A stretch of DNA of 64,000 nucleotides from Erysipelotrichaceae bacterium (GCA_017431225.1 JAFRLM010000015.1:1-64000), one strand, 5' to 3'. Counted from the stretch's first letter, positions 31,820-40,203 are shown. Numbers and translations: made by a program. The notes: generated by a model from the letters alone, not told the origin.

Positions 31820-34216
31820 ATGAAATTAAGTTTAAAATGGCTTTCTCAGCTGGTCGATCTTGAAGGCCTGACTGAAGAAGAGATCGTAAACCGCACCATC
31901 AAGGCGGGCTTTGAGATCGAAGAGATCACCCGCATGGGTGTCGGCACCAAACTGGTCGTCGGTAAAGTCATCGAATGTCATGATCATCCGGATTCCGACC
32001 ACCTGCATGTCACCAAGACCGATATCGGCAGCGAAGTGCTCGATATCGTCTGCGGTGCTCCCAACTGCCGTGAAGGTCTGAAGGTCATCGTTGCCCAGGT
32101 CGGCTCTGAACTGCCGGGCGGCACCATCAAGGCCGGCAAGATCCGCGGCGAAGTCTCCAACGGCATGCTGTGCTCCTTGCTGGAGCTCGGTGTCCCGAAA
32201 GAGCTCTTACCGGATGATTCCCCGTCCCAGAACGGTATCGAGGAACTCGATGACCGTTTTGAGGTCGGTGAGACCGATATCCTGAAGAAACTCGGTTATG
32301 AGGATTCGATCCTTGAAGTCGAGATCTATGCCAACCGCCCGGACTGCCTTTCCATGTACGGCATGGCAAAGGAAATGGGCGCGATCCTCGACCGCAAATG
32401 TGTTCTGCCGGAATTCGACGGCGCTGCCGCAGTCGGCGGTCCGAGCACACTGAAAGTCGCTTCCCGCAGCGCGAACTGCCCGCACTACATGGCGAAGGTC
32501 GTCAACCACGTCAAGCTTGGTCCGTCCCCGGAATGGATGCGTCAGCTGCTCCGCAGCAACGGCGTCAAATCCATCAACAACGTCGTTGATATCTCGAACC
32601 TCGTCATGCTGGAAACAGGTCAGCCATTGCACTTCTTCGATCTGCGTTCCAACCCGAACCGCAACATCACGGTCGTGGATGATTATGAAGGCGCGTATAC
32701 CGCGCTCGACGGGATCTCCTACGATCTCAAGAAGGGCGATATCCTGATCACCAGCGATGAGCAGCCGATCGCGATCGGCGGCATCATGGGCGGTGACGGT
32801 TCCAAGATCCTCGACGATACGACCGGCATCATCATCGAAAGCGCGCTCTTCAACTACGCGCAGATCCGCCGTACCGCGAACCGTCTCGGTCTGCAGACCG
32901 AAGCGGCGATGCGTTTTGCCAAGGGTCTTGATCCGCTGGCCCAGCAGAAGGCGATGGACAGAGCTGTCCAGCTGTTAAAGGAATATGCGGAAGCAGACGG
33001 CTTCGAAGAGACCGTTGAAGCCGGCAAATGCGATTATGAACCGCATGAGGTCCGTGAGACTTTAGCGCACCTCAATGCTCTGATCGGTAAGGAATACGCC
33101 CAGGAGGAAGTTCTTTCCGTCCTGCGCCGTCTCGATTTCGATCCGTATGTCGAAGGCGAAGAGATCGTTGCCCGCATCCCGAGCTGGAGAAGCGATGACA
33201 TCCGTCTGCGTGAGGATATCGATGAGGAAGTCATCCGTCTGACTGACTTCGACGACCTGGCCGCCACACTGCCGGTCATGCCGCAGACGATCGGCCGTCT
33301 CTCCAGAAAGCAGGCGCTGCGCCGCGTGATCCGCACTTATCTCTCCCAGCATGGTCTGCACGAGACCGTCAGCTACACCCTGACCGATGAGGCAGGCATC
33401 CGCAACAGCATCCGTCCGCTGGGTGAAACGATCGCTCTGGCTTCCCCGCTGAGCGATGCCCGCAAGTACATCCGTGTCTCCCTCTTCAGCAACATGATGG
33501 AGACCCTGAAATACAACCTCGACCACGGCATGAACAATGTCAATATCTTTGAGCTTTCCTCGCTCTACGCAGCCGGGGACAAGCATGATGAGCGTCTGGC
33601 GATCGCCCTCTGCGGCACACCGGAATCCAAACGCATCGGCAGGGAAACAGCAAAGAGCGATTTCTACTCCCTGAAGGGACTGCTCTGCGACCTGCTCGAT
33701 GAACTCGGCTACGGCAAAAAGCGTATCCATCTCGAAGAGCTCGAAGACGAACCGCTCATGCATCCGTACCGTTCCGCGAAGATCCAGATCGACCGTCAGG
33801 AAGTCGGTATCCTGGGTCAGGTCCATCCGGGATTTGCCGGAAAGCAGAAGCTCGGCGAAGTCTATTATCTCGAACTCTCGCTCGATCAGCTGATGAACAA
33901 GCAGGCAGCCGTTACCAAGGCGCCTGTGATCCGCCGTTTCCCGGCGATCAGCCGTGATATCTCCGTCCTCGTTGACAAGGCTGTCAAAGTCGAAGATCTG
34001 ATGAAGACGATCAAGAAGAGCGGCGGCAATCTGGTCGACAGCGTTGAAGTCTTCGACGTTTACGAAGGCAAGGGCATCGATGACAACATGCGTTCCCTGT
34101 CCTTCACGATCCGCTTCCTTGATCCGGAGAGAACCCTGAAGACCGAAGAGGTCCAGCCGCTGTACGACAAGATCCTGGCGGATCTTGAAAAGCAGTACCA
34201 TACGACACAGCGCTGA
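31820..34216 (+). CDS. pheT: Phenylalanyl-tRNA synthetase beta subunit
   Basis: A 798-residue beta subunit with the usual domain order: EMAP-like tRNA-binding domain (about 40-150, VGKVIECHDHPDSDHLHVTK), B3/B4 editing domain, B5, the catalytic-like core, and the C-terminal anticodon-binding (FDX-ACB) domain (IRRFPAISRDISVLVD). AAGGAGG lies 10 bases before the ATG. It is co-transcribed with pheS from the Phe T-box and ends at a bidirectional terminator. Confidence 0.97.
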   Translation: MKLSLKWLSQLVDLEGLTEEEIVNRTIKAGFEIEEITRMGVGTKLVVGKVIECHDHPDSDHLHVTKTDIGSEVLDIVCGAPNCREGLKVIVAQVGSELPGGTIKAGKIRGEVSNGMLCSLLELGVPKELLPDDSPSQNGIEELDDRFEVGETDILKKLGYEDSILEVEIYANRPDCLSMYGMAKEMGAILDRKCVLPEFDGAAAVGGPSTLKVASRSANCPHYMAKVVNHVKLGPSPEWMRQLLRSNGVKSINNVVDISNLVMLETGQPLHFFDLRSNPNRNITVVDDYEGAYTALDGISYDLKKGDILITSDEQPIAIGGIMGGDGSKILDDTTGIIIESALFNYAQIRRTANRLGLQTEAAMRFAKGLDPLAQQKAMDRAVQLLKEYAEADGFEETVEAGKCDYEPHEVRETLAHLNALIGKEYAQEEVLSVLRRLDFDPYVEGEEIVARIPSWRSDDIRLREDIDEEVIRLTDFDDLAATLPVMPQTIGRLSRKQALRRVIRTYLSQHGLHETVSYTLTDEAGIRNSIRPLGETIALASPLSDARKYIRVSLFSNMMETLKYNLDHGMNNVNIFELSSLYAAGDKHDERLAIALCGTPESKRIGRETAKSDFYSLKGLLCDLLDELGYGKKRIHLEELEDEPLMHPYRSAKIQIDRQEVGILGQVHPGFAGKQKLGEVYYLELSLDQLMNKQAAVTKAPVIRRFPAISRDISVLVDKAVKVEDLMKTIKKSGGNLVDSVEVFDVYEGKGIDDNMRSLSFTIRFLDPERTLKTEEVQPLYDKILADLEKQYHTTQR

Positions 34217-34230
34217 TCCGCGAAAAACGA

Positions 34231-34264
34231 AAACACCGAAGTCCTGTGACTTCGGTGTTTTTTT
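34231..34264. terminator. Bidirectional terminator between pheT and the MurE-like gene
   Basis: AAACACCGAAGTC-CTGT-GACTTCGGTGTTT forms a perfect 13-bp stem with T-runs on the plus side and a T-rich stretch (TTTTCGTTTTTC) on the minus side, serving both convergent genes. Confidence 0.9.
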
Positions 34265-34287
34265 GTCTTTTGTTTTGTGTGAAGGAT

Positions 34288-35721
34288 CTAGAAGGGGAAA
34301 TTGCGCAGACGTTTCTTGACCGCGATCTCCGCGCAGCGGATATCGCCCGGGAAGGGGACATCCTCTCCGTTGATGACGTTGCTGTCTTCGCTTCCTTTGC
34401 CTAAGATCAGGATGATATCGCCTTTCTCCGCCATGAAGACGGCTTTCTCGATCGCAAGATAACGATCAACGACGGTCTCATAATTATGCAGATCAGGGAT
34501 GCGTTCGCACATCATGGCGGCGATGTCTTCGACCTTTTCAAAACGCGGGTCTTCCAGTGTCCAGATACACCAGTCACTGTTGCGGGCGATCGCCTCGCCG
34601 ACGAATTTACGCTTTTCGGCATCGCGTCCGCCGGCCTGGCCGGAGACGGTGATGATACGTTTGCCGTTGAGCCTCTTGACGAAATCCATCAGTTTATGGA
34701 TGCCGTTGGGAGTATGGGCATAGTCAACGATGACCTGGAAATCCTGTCCGAGATCGATCGCTTCCATACGTCCCTCGACATGGAGCTTTTCCATCTTGCC
34801 GAGGAGCTGCTCGAAGGGAATGCCGATGCTGAGGCACGTCAGCATCGCTTCCGCGAGGTTTTCGACATTGAATTCGCCGACGAGCGGGGAAGTGAAGTTA
34901 TACTCTTTTCCTTCATAGACGAAGGTGATCTCCGTATTGACGGCGCTCAGCTTGTAATCCTTGATCCAGAGATCATTTTCCGGATCACGGCCGTAGGTGC
35001 GTACGTTTTTCGCGACTGCGGCAAACTCACTGTAATGCTGGTCGTCCTTGTTCAGGATCGAGGGACCGGCATTCTGCAGGAAGAGCTGCTGTTTGCAGGC
35101 AATGTAGTTCTCTAAAGTCTTATGTGTATTGAGATGTTCGCTCGTGACATTGGAGATCGCGGCTGCCTGGAAGGTCAGACCGCGCAGACGGTTGTAAAAG
35201 AAGGCTTCGGAACTTGCTTCCATCGCCACATAACGGCAGCCGTGATCGAGAAAGTCGCGGAAGTAACCGAGAAGATAGTCACGGTCCGGTGTCGTATTGG
35301 CGTTGTCCTCGTAGTAGCCGCGGCAGGAAACACCGTTGGTGCCGATGTAGCCGCAGTTCTCATCGCCTAAGAAAGTCTGGATCAGAGTCGCGGTGCTTGT
35401 CTTGCCGTCGGTGCCGGTCACGCCGATCAGGCACAGCTTGTCCTGGGGACGGTCATAAAAACGGTCATGGATCTCATCGGCGACTTTATTCACATCCTCG
35501 ACACGTACTGTGGGGATCGTGCATTCGACGTCTTTTGAGACGACAGCCGCTGCCGCGCCGTGAGCAATGGCATCCGGTAAATAATCATGACGGTCGGCAT
35601 TCATGCCGCTGATGCAAAGGAAGAGATCTCCCGGCTCAACTTCACGGGAATTGGTCTTCAGTCCGGTGATCTCGGGATCTTCGGTTAAGACTGCCTGGGG
35701 AAAGAGTTTGCTGAGTTTCAT
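34288..35721 (-). CDS. murE: MurE-type UDP-MurNAc-tripeptide ligase
   Basis: A 477-residue Mur ligase that adds the third amino acid of the peptidoglycan stem peptide. ATP-binding GVTGTDGKTSTA, the SNVTSEHLNTH segment, the carbamylated-Lys region and VDYAHTPNGI are MurE-specific. The motif that reads DNPR in diaminopimelate-adding enzymes is EDPR here (WTLEDPRFE), so the amino acid added cannot be assigned. The ATG at 35721 follows GGAGG. It lies 1 base after the GT39 stop, so the two are co-transcribed. Its terminator is shared with pheT. Confidence 0.88.
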   Translation of the reverse strand: MKLSKLFPQAVLTEDPEITGLKTNSREVEPGDLFLCISGMNADRHDYLPDAIAHGAAAAVVSKDVECTIPTVRVEDVNKVADEIHDRFYDRPQDKLCLIGVTGTDGKTSTATLIQTFLGDENCGYIGTNGVSCRGYYEDNANTTPDRDYLLGYFRDFLDHGCRYVAMEASSEAFFYNRLRGLTFQAAAISNVTSEHLNTHKTLENYIACKQQLFLQNAGPSILNKDDQHYSEFAAVAKNVRTYGRDPENDLWIKDYKLSAVNTEITFVYEGKEYNFTSPLVGEFNVENLAEAMLTCLSIGIPFEQLLGKMEKLHVEGRMEAIDLGQDFQVIVDYAHTPNGIHKLMDFVKRLNGKRIITVSGQAGGRDAEKRKFVGEAIARNSDWCIWTLEDPRFEKVEDIAAMMCERIPDLHNYETVVDRYLAIEKAVFMAEKGDIILILGKGSEDSNVINGEDVPFPGDIRCAEIAVKKRLRNFPF

Positions 35722-35722
35722 A

Positions 35723-37552
35723 TTAGCCTCCAAAATACCACCAACCGCGTACCACGGCCAGGATCTTCGTCACGTAGAAACGTGAACTCAGGAAACCTCC
35801 GCTGACCGGGAGATACGCGAGGAATAATAAGATCGTGAAAAAGAGATAGACTGCAACTGTTTTTCTGCGTACAGAATCCTCCTTGATCGCTTCGAAGAGA
35901 TCGATGATCAGAAGGATCAGGAAGGGGATGCAGGGATAGTAGTGATAAGCGAATGCCGTCCGCGAGATGAAGATCCAGGGCAGCAGCAGGGTGATATAGC
36001 CGGCGAAGGGAAGCAGGAAGAAACGTCCGTTTACCTTTCGGCAGTACGGCAGCATCAGCAGCGCCGCGATCCCGCCATAGGAGATCAGCGGATTGTTGAA
36101 GCAGGAGATGCTGCGGATATTGTCATCATAGTATTTAACATAATACCAGATCGGACGCAGATCGATCAGCCACATGAACCATCTTGAGGAATAGGGGTGG
36201 GTATCATCGAGTCCGGCATGGTAGGTGAATGCGTATTTGATATAGTCCGCGACCTGATAGAGATGCTCGAGCAGGTTCACCGGTGTGTGATCATAGATGC
36301 GGATACCGATGTAGCAGAGGAAATAGACGGCCATCGGGATCAGCACAAAGAAGAAGAAACAGGCGATGATGATCATCAGCGTGATGGCTGCCTTATCCTC
36401 GTTTTCCTCCTTCCGCCAGCAGCGGAAGAGATGTTCGAAGAAGATGAAGGCCAGTCCCACCGAAGCATAGATCGCGGTCCATTTGACCGACCAGGCAAAT
36501 GCCATGGAAAGGCCGGAAAGGAAGAGCCACTTCAGCGCTTCAAAAGGTCTGTGATAGATCTCCGTCCGGCGGAAGAGCGCCATGAACAGATACATCAGCA
36601 GGATGAAGAAGAGCGAGAAAGGCTCAAGCGTCGCGATCCGTCCGGTCGTGAAATGCATGAAATCACAGGCGAACAGCAATGCTGCCAGATCCGCCGCTTT
36701 TCTTTTCCGGAAAAGCACGTAGGCCAGGGCGTACATCAGCGGGATCAGAAGCACAGAAGTAACGGCGCCGGCGAAACGGTAACCGAAGGGATTCATGCCG
36801 AACAGCTTGATGCCGAGCGCGATGAATCTAGTTCCCAGAAGCGGATGAACGGCTGTGTAGAAGGGCAGATGATGCGCGATCTCGTAGGCGTTGCGGGCGT
36901 GATAGATCTCATCGAAATAGGTCTCGTTGCGGTAATCCGGATCGGCGGTCAGCGTATCCTGTTCATCGATCAGCTTCCCTGCCTCTTCCGATTCGGAAGA
37001 GAAGATCTCCAAAGGAAGAAACTGCTTGCTGCTGCTGTCGTAAAGGCCGATCTCGGTAAGGATGCTCGCCTCATTGAAACTCAGCCGCAGATAGTCATAA
37101 TCCTTTTGTCCGCATTCCTCGATATCCCATTTCAGATAGCTTTTCTCATCCAGGACAGCGAATTCTTCCCAGTTTTTGAGATCATTCGAGCCGGCGATGC
37201 GGATATCGTGATAATAGACCCGGTAGCGGCTGCCTTCGACCGGCGTATCGCCTTCCAGCGCAGTCGTATAGATCTTATCGAATGAAGCTTTTTCGTCGAG
37301 CTTCAGGATGACCTCTTCCCCGGCATGACTGCTCTGAAAAGTCGTCTCGGGGCTCTTTAAGGAGCCAAGCTGCAGGAAGGTCAGGAAAGCATAATTGACC
37401 GTCAGCCAGAGCAGAAAGGCATATTTGTTCAGACGGGAATGTGAGCGGTAAAGCAGCAATGCCGGTATCGCCGTGAGCATCGCGAAGAGGGCGAAAAACA
37501 GCAGAATACCTTTGAAAGACAGTGATTCAAACATCGAAGTCAGGCCGCTCAT
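35723..37552 (-). CDS. GT39 (PMT-type) glycosyltransferase with inserted soluble domain
   Basis: A 609-residue polytopic membrane protein. After two N-terminal helices (about 13-35 and 44-62) comes a soluble beta-rich insert (about 63-210) with discoidin-like character, then the PMT/GT39 core with the acidic FDE motif at 213-215, TAVHPLLGTRF and at least eight more helices. PMT-family enzymes transfer a sugar from a lipid carrier to proteins or envelope polymers. Acceptor and sugar are unknown. The start codon is 7 bases from a -10 box with no Shine-Dalgarno sequence. Operon with the MurE-like ligase suggests a cell-envelope role. Confidence 0.8.
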   Translation of the reverse strand: MSGLTSMFESLSFKGILLFFALFAMLTAIPALLLYRSHSRLNKYAFLLWLTVNYAFLTFLQLGSLKSPETTFQSSHAGEEVILKLDEKASFDKIYTTALEGDTPVEGSRYRVYYHDIRIAGSNDLKNWEEFAVLDEKSYLKWDIEECGQKDYDYLRLSFNEASILTEIGLYDSSSKQFLPLEIFSSESEEAGKLIDEQDTLTADPDYRNETYFDEIYHARNAYEIAHHLPFYTAVHPLLGTRFIALGIKLFGMNPFGYRFAGAVTSVLLIPLMYALAYVLFRKRKAADLAALLFACDFMHFTTGRIATLEPFSLFFILLMYLFMALFRRTEIYHRPFEALKWLFLSGLSMAFAWSVKWTAIYASVGLAFIFFEHLFRCWRKEENEDKAAITLMIIIACFFFFVLIPMAVYFLCYIGIRIYDHTPVNLLEHLYQVADYIKYAFTYHAGLDDTHPYSSRWFMWLIDLRPIWYYVKYYDDNIRSISCFNNPLISYGGIAALLMLPYCRKVNGRFFLLPFAGYITLLLPWIFISRTAFAYHYYPCIPFLILLIIDLFEAIKEDSVRRKTVAVYLFFTILLFLAYLPVSGGFLSSRFYVTKILAVVRGWWYFGG

Positions 37553-37559
37553 AACCACT

Positions 37560-37565
37560 ATTATA
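37560..37565 (-). promoter_or_regulatory. -10 element of the GT39-murE operon, leaderless type
   Basis: TATAAT on the minus strand, 7 bases before the ATG at 37552. No good -35 at 17 bases (T-run). Confidence 0.55.
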
Positions 37566-37591
37566 CACTTCCTTTCAAAGTTAAAAAAACC

Positions 37592-37597
37592 TATAAT
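37592..37597 (+). promoter_or_regulatory. -10 element of the LacC/FruK-like kinase gene, leaderless type
   Basis: TATAAT with 6 bases (GAATGT) before the ATG at 37604. Only 51 bp separate the two divergent start codons, so both promoters share DNA. Confidence 0.55.
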
Positions 37598-37603
37598 GAA
37601 TGT

Positions 37604-38485
37604 ATGATCTATACCTGTACAACAAATCCATCGCTCGACTATTATCTCGAGCTGAGTGAGCCTTTGACGGAAGGACAGGTTAACAGGACAACAGTCGAAC
37701 ACTATGAAGCCGGAGGGAAAGGAGTAAATGTTTCGATCGCTCTGAGCCATATGTCGATCCCCAGCGTTGCCCTGGGTTTTTTAGGCGGTTTCCCGCGTGA
37801 ATACTATCTGTCTTTTTTGAGCGGTCACCGTTCTGTCCAGCCGATCTTTACCAGGATCAAAGATAATACCCGAATCAATATCAAAGTCACCAAGACCAAA
37901 ACAGCCGTGAATGCCCGCGGTCCGCAAGTTACGAACGAAGAGTATGAGCGTTTCATGAAGTATCTTGAACGCATCTACGCGAACGACTATTTCGTTCTGA
38001 GCGGCAATGTTCAGGATGACCTGCAGGAACGCATGCTGGATGCTGTGGAAACACTGATCTATGACCGTGTCAAAGTCCTGCTCGATACCAATCCCTGCAT
38101 CATGAAGGGAGCACTGGGATTCCATCCGTATCTTGTCCGTCTGAATGAATTTGATCTTCCGTTCCTGACAGATAAGAAGGATCTTAAGGAAGCTCTGAAG
38201 GATATCTATCATCAGGGCGCTTCCCACGTTCTCTACAACAATGAGGATGAGGTCTACCTCTGCTGCGAGGAAGGCATCTATCATACCCGTGCCGATGAGA
38301 CCGAAGACGCGATCGGCCGTGATGACTCCCTGATCGCCGGCTTCCTGCTGGCAAAACAGCGCGGTGCCACCGGTAAAGAGGCTTTCACCTACGCGGTCGC
38401 CGCTTCTCAGATCAACTATCTTGAAGAACACAATCCGGATGACCTGGAAGGCTTCGCGAGCCAGCTGGACGTAAAGAAACTATGA
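37604..38485 (+). CDS. PfkB-family kinase, 1-phosphofructokinase/tagatose-6-phosphate kinase type
   Basis: A 293-residue protein of the FruK/LacC branch: TTNPSLDYY at the N-terminus and EAGGKGVNVSIAL (35-47) bind the phosphorylated sugar. The C-terminal signature that normally reads GAGDS is G238-R-D-D241-S, so the catalytic Asp is kept but the glycine-rich anion hole is altered; activity is uncertain. The central part also lacks the usual SGSLP-type strand and has SGNVQDD. The start is 6 bases from a -10 box. It overlaps the next gene as ATGA, pairing it with a thioredoxin-like lipoprotein. Confidence 0.8.
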   Translation: MIYTCTTNPSLDYYLELSEPLTEGQVNRTTVEHYEAGGKGVNVSIALSHMSIPSVALGFLGGFPREYYLSFLSGHRSVQPIFTRIKDNTRINIKVTKTKTAVNARGPQVTNEEYERFMKYLERIYANDYFVLSGNVQDDLQERMLDAVETLIYDRVKVLLDTNPCIMKGALGFHPYLVRLNEFDLPFLTDKKDLKEALKDIYHQGASHVLYNNEDEVYLCCEEGIYHTRADETEDAIGRDDSLIAGFLLAKQRGATGKEAFTYAVAASQINYLEEHNPDDLEGFASQLDVKKL

Positions 38486-39045
38486 AGAAACTGCTGCTCT
38501 GTTTGATGCTGATCCTGCTGTGCGCCTGCAACGGCAAACAGCAGAAGATCGTCAGCAAAGTGGAGATCGCCACCAGTAAAGTCGATATGTCGGCGTACCA
38601 GGGTCTGTCCTCCACCGATCACCAGTTCGTCGAGGTGAATCTGTACGATGTTTATGAGTTCATCGAGAAGGGTGGCTCCGGTATCTTCTACCTGGGCTAT
38701 CCCAACTGTCATAACTGTCAGGATGGCGTGCGCTATCTGAACGAAGTCGCCAAGGAGCTTGGGGTAACGGTCTATTACATCAATATCGACCGTGCCGACT
38801 ACAATGTCGCCGGCAACGGGGAAGTCTATGATGAAGTCGTTGCCCGGTTCGAACCGATCCTCGGTACGGACAAGGAAGGCAAGAAGGGTATCTATACGCC
38901 GGATGTCTTCCAGCTGATCGATGGTGAATTCGGTGATTATCACGTCGGTCTTGTCACCTCGTTCTCTTCCACAAATCCTTCCAAGGAAAGCATCAACGAA
39001 CTGAAAGCGATCTATCGGAAACTATTACTGCCTTATGCTGATTAA
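38482..39045 (+). CDS. Thioredoxin-like lipoprotein (PedC/BrcD-like)
   Basis: A 187-residue protein with a lipoprotein signal ending LCAC (lipidated C16) and a thioredoxin-like domain whose active site is C76-H-N-C79 (FYLGYPNCHNC). Such surface-anchored thiol proteins act on extracellular disulphides; related proteins occur in bacteriocin clusters, though none is seen here. It is translationally coupled to the PfkB-type kinase; the terminator stem overlaps its last codons. Confidence 0.8.
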   Translation: MKKLLLCLMLILLCACNGKQQKIVSKVEIATSKVDMSAYQGLSSTDHQFVEVNLYDVYEFIEKGGSGIFYLGYPNCHNCQDGVRYLNEVAKELGVTVYYINIDRADYNVAGNGEVYDEVVARFEPILGTDKEGKKGIYTPDVFQLIDGEFGDYHVGLVTSFSSTNPSKESINELKAIYRKLLLPYAD

Positions 39046-39054
39046 GGCAGTTTT
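39028..39054 (+). terminator. Terminator of the kinase / thioredoxin-like operon
   Basis: CTGCCTTA, 7-base loop, TAAGGCAG, then TTTTCTTTT. The 5' arm includes the last sense codons before TAA. Confidence 0.85.
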
Positions 39055-39112
39055 CTTTTGCCGGATATTCGATAACGATAAACGATATATGCAAAAACGG
39101 AAGGACCCAAAG

Positions 39113-39133
39113 AAAAACGCACCGTGAGATGCG
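39113..39133 (-). terminator. Terminator of the FlaR-like kinase gene
   Basis: On the minus strand CGCAT and GTGCG (with one G-U pair) form a short stem followed by TTTTTC, directly after the stop at 39134. Confidence 0.5.
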
Positions 39134-39652
39134 CTATTTCAGTTCATTTTCAAGTCTGCGGACATACGCGTCGATCTCTTTGTGCGTATGCAATGTCACG
39201 AATTTCTCCGGATACTGGCGCCCGATCGAACGGTATTTCGCGAGCCATTTTCCGGAACGCCCGTTAAAGAGGATCCAGGCCAGGAAAGAAGGGGTGATAC
39301 GGTCATGACAGCCTTCCGCCAGATCATCCCGCTGTTTGCCGCGGTAGCGCCAGGCCCGGGCCAATGCTTGATATAGGCAACGGAAGCGATTACAATTTAA
39401 AAACAGGATCCGGTCCGCCTCCGCAAAACGGCGGTCCATCCCCAGAGAGAAGTAATTTCCCTCGATGACCCAGGAAGGGAGATCGCAGAAACGGTCGATC
39501 TCGGCATACGCTTCTTTCCGGTCGCGGCGCTGCCACTGCGCTTCAAAATGCACCTTATCCAGGTGCATCAGCGGGCAGTCAAGCAGTTCCGAGAGGCGAA
39601 GCGCCAGAGAACTTTTTCCGGAGCCGGTAAAACCGATCACTGCGATTTTCAT
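39134..39652 (-). CDS. P-loop kinase of the adenylate-kinase-like / FlaR family
   Basis: A 172-residue NMP-kinase-fold protein: Walker A GFTGSGKSS at residues 7-15, LDKVHFEAQW (acceptor region) and WVIEGNYF. This pattern fits proteins annotated as DNA topology modulation protein FlaR, whose biochemical role is not established. The ATG at 39652 is chosen because the family motif begins there and a promoter (TGGACA-17-TATCAT) ends 7 bases before it; a longer frame upstream is not protein-like. Confidence 0.7.
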   Translation of the reverse strand: MKIAVIGFTGSGKSSLALRLSELLDCPLMHLDKVHFEAQWQRRDRKEAYAEIDRFCDLPSWVIEGNYFSLGMDRRFAEADRILFLNCNRFRCLYQALARAWRYRGKQRDDLAEGCHDRITPSFLAWILFNGRSGKWLAKYRSIGRQYPEKFVTLHTHKEIDAYVRRLENELK

Positions 39653-39659
39653 TGAATTA

Positions 39660-39688
39660 ATGATAAGGAGATAACTGCTGAATGTCCA
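39660..39688 (-). promoter_or_regulatory. Promoter of the FlaR-like kinase gene, leaderless type
   Basis: Minus strand -35 TGGACA (39683-39688), 17-base spacer, -10 TATCAT (39660-39665), 7 bases before the ATG. The -35 lies inside the first codons of the divergent VanZ gene. Confidence 0.6.
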
Positions 39689-40101
39689 GAAAAATGCTGA
39701 TACGCGGGATCCTGCTGGCGCTGTGGTGCGCTGTGATCTTTTCCTTTTCCGCGCAGGGCGGTCAGCAGTCTCAGGAACTATCGGACGGTTTCCTCCTTTT
39801 TCTTCCGCTGTTTGCCCGGTTTCCCCTGGCCGGCGTGCTGATCCGCAAATTCGCCCATGCCCTGGAATACTTCGTTCTGGCTTTCTTCGCTTTCCGCTTT
39901 TTTGAGATATTTGAAAAAGGGGATATCCCCGCATTCGTCTTTTGTTTTCTTTACGCGTGCAGCGATGAACTGCATCAGCTCTTCGTCGGCGGCCGCAGCG
40001 CGCAGTTCCGGGATGTGCTGATCGATATGGCCGGCGTGCTGCTGTTCTGGTTCATCCGCCGTCTGTTTCTTTATCTCTTCCGCCGGATCCGCGGGAACTG
40101 A
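39682..40101 (+). CDS. VanZ family membrane protein
   Basis: A 139-residue protein with four hydrophobic helices and the VanZ signature residues: RKFAHALEYFVLA (about 55-67) and DELHQLFVGGRSAQFRDVLID (about 94-114). VanZ proteins are membrane proteins of unclear activity; some raise tolerance to glycopeptide or lipoglycopeptide antibiotics. AAGGAG lies 11 bases before the ATG. It shares its upstream region with the divergent FlaR-like kinase gene. The 40102-40213 gap holds a GTTCCGGAAC palindrome and the inverted repeat described separately. Confidence 0.85.
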   Translation: MSRKMLIRGILLALWCAVIFSFSAQGGQQSQELSDGFLLFLPLFARFPLAGVLIRKFAHALEYFVLAFFAFRFFEIFEKGDIPAFVFCFLYACSDELHQLFVGGRSAQFRDVLIDMAGVLLFWFIRRLFLYLFRRIRGN

Positions 40102-40150
40102 GCGGGTCTCAAAGGCTTTGAAATCAATGTTCCGGAACGTCAGCCGGGAG

Positions 40151-40203
40151 AGCATAAAAGCGTTTCCATTCGCTGACGGATAGTTCCGGTTTTATGCTAA
40201 AAT
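40151..40203 (+). promoter_or_regulatory. Promoter with inverted repeat upstream of the lipoprotein operon
   Basis: Extended -10 TGC-TAAAAT (40198-40203), 10 bases before the ATG at 40214. AGCATAAAA (40151-40159) pairs with TTTTATGCT (40190-40198); between the arms two small hairpins (GCG...CGC and CGGA...TCCG) could make a three-way junction. Confidence 0.5.

Noticed and set aside
36197-37285. 362-residue plus-strand frame inside the GT39 gene
   Set aside because: Composition is skewed with many Glu, Gln and Arg, as expected of an antisense translation of membrane helices; the minus-strand protein has clear helices and the FDE motif.
37553-37750. 66-residue N-terminal extension of the GT39 protein
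   Set aside because: It would run into the divergent kinase gene and lacks family similarity; the ATG at 37552 sits 7 bases from a TATAAT box.
39653-39934. N-terminal extension of the FlaR-like kinase
   Set aside because: The 94 extra residues are low-complexity and antisense to the VanZ gene; the kinase motif starts directly after the ATG at 39652, which has its own promoter.
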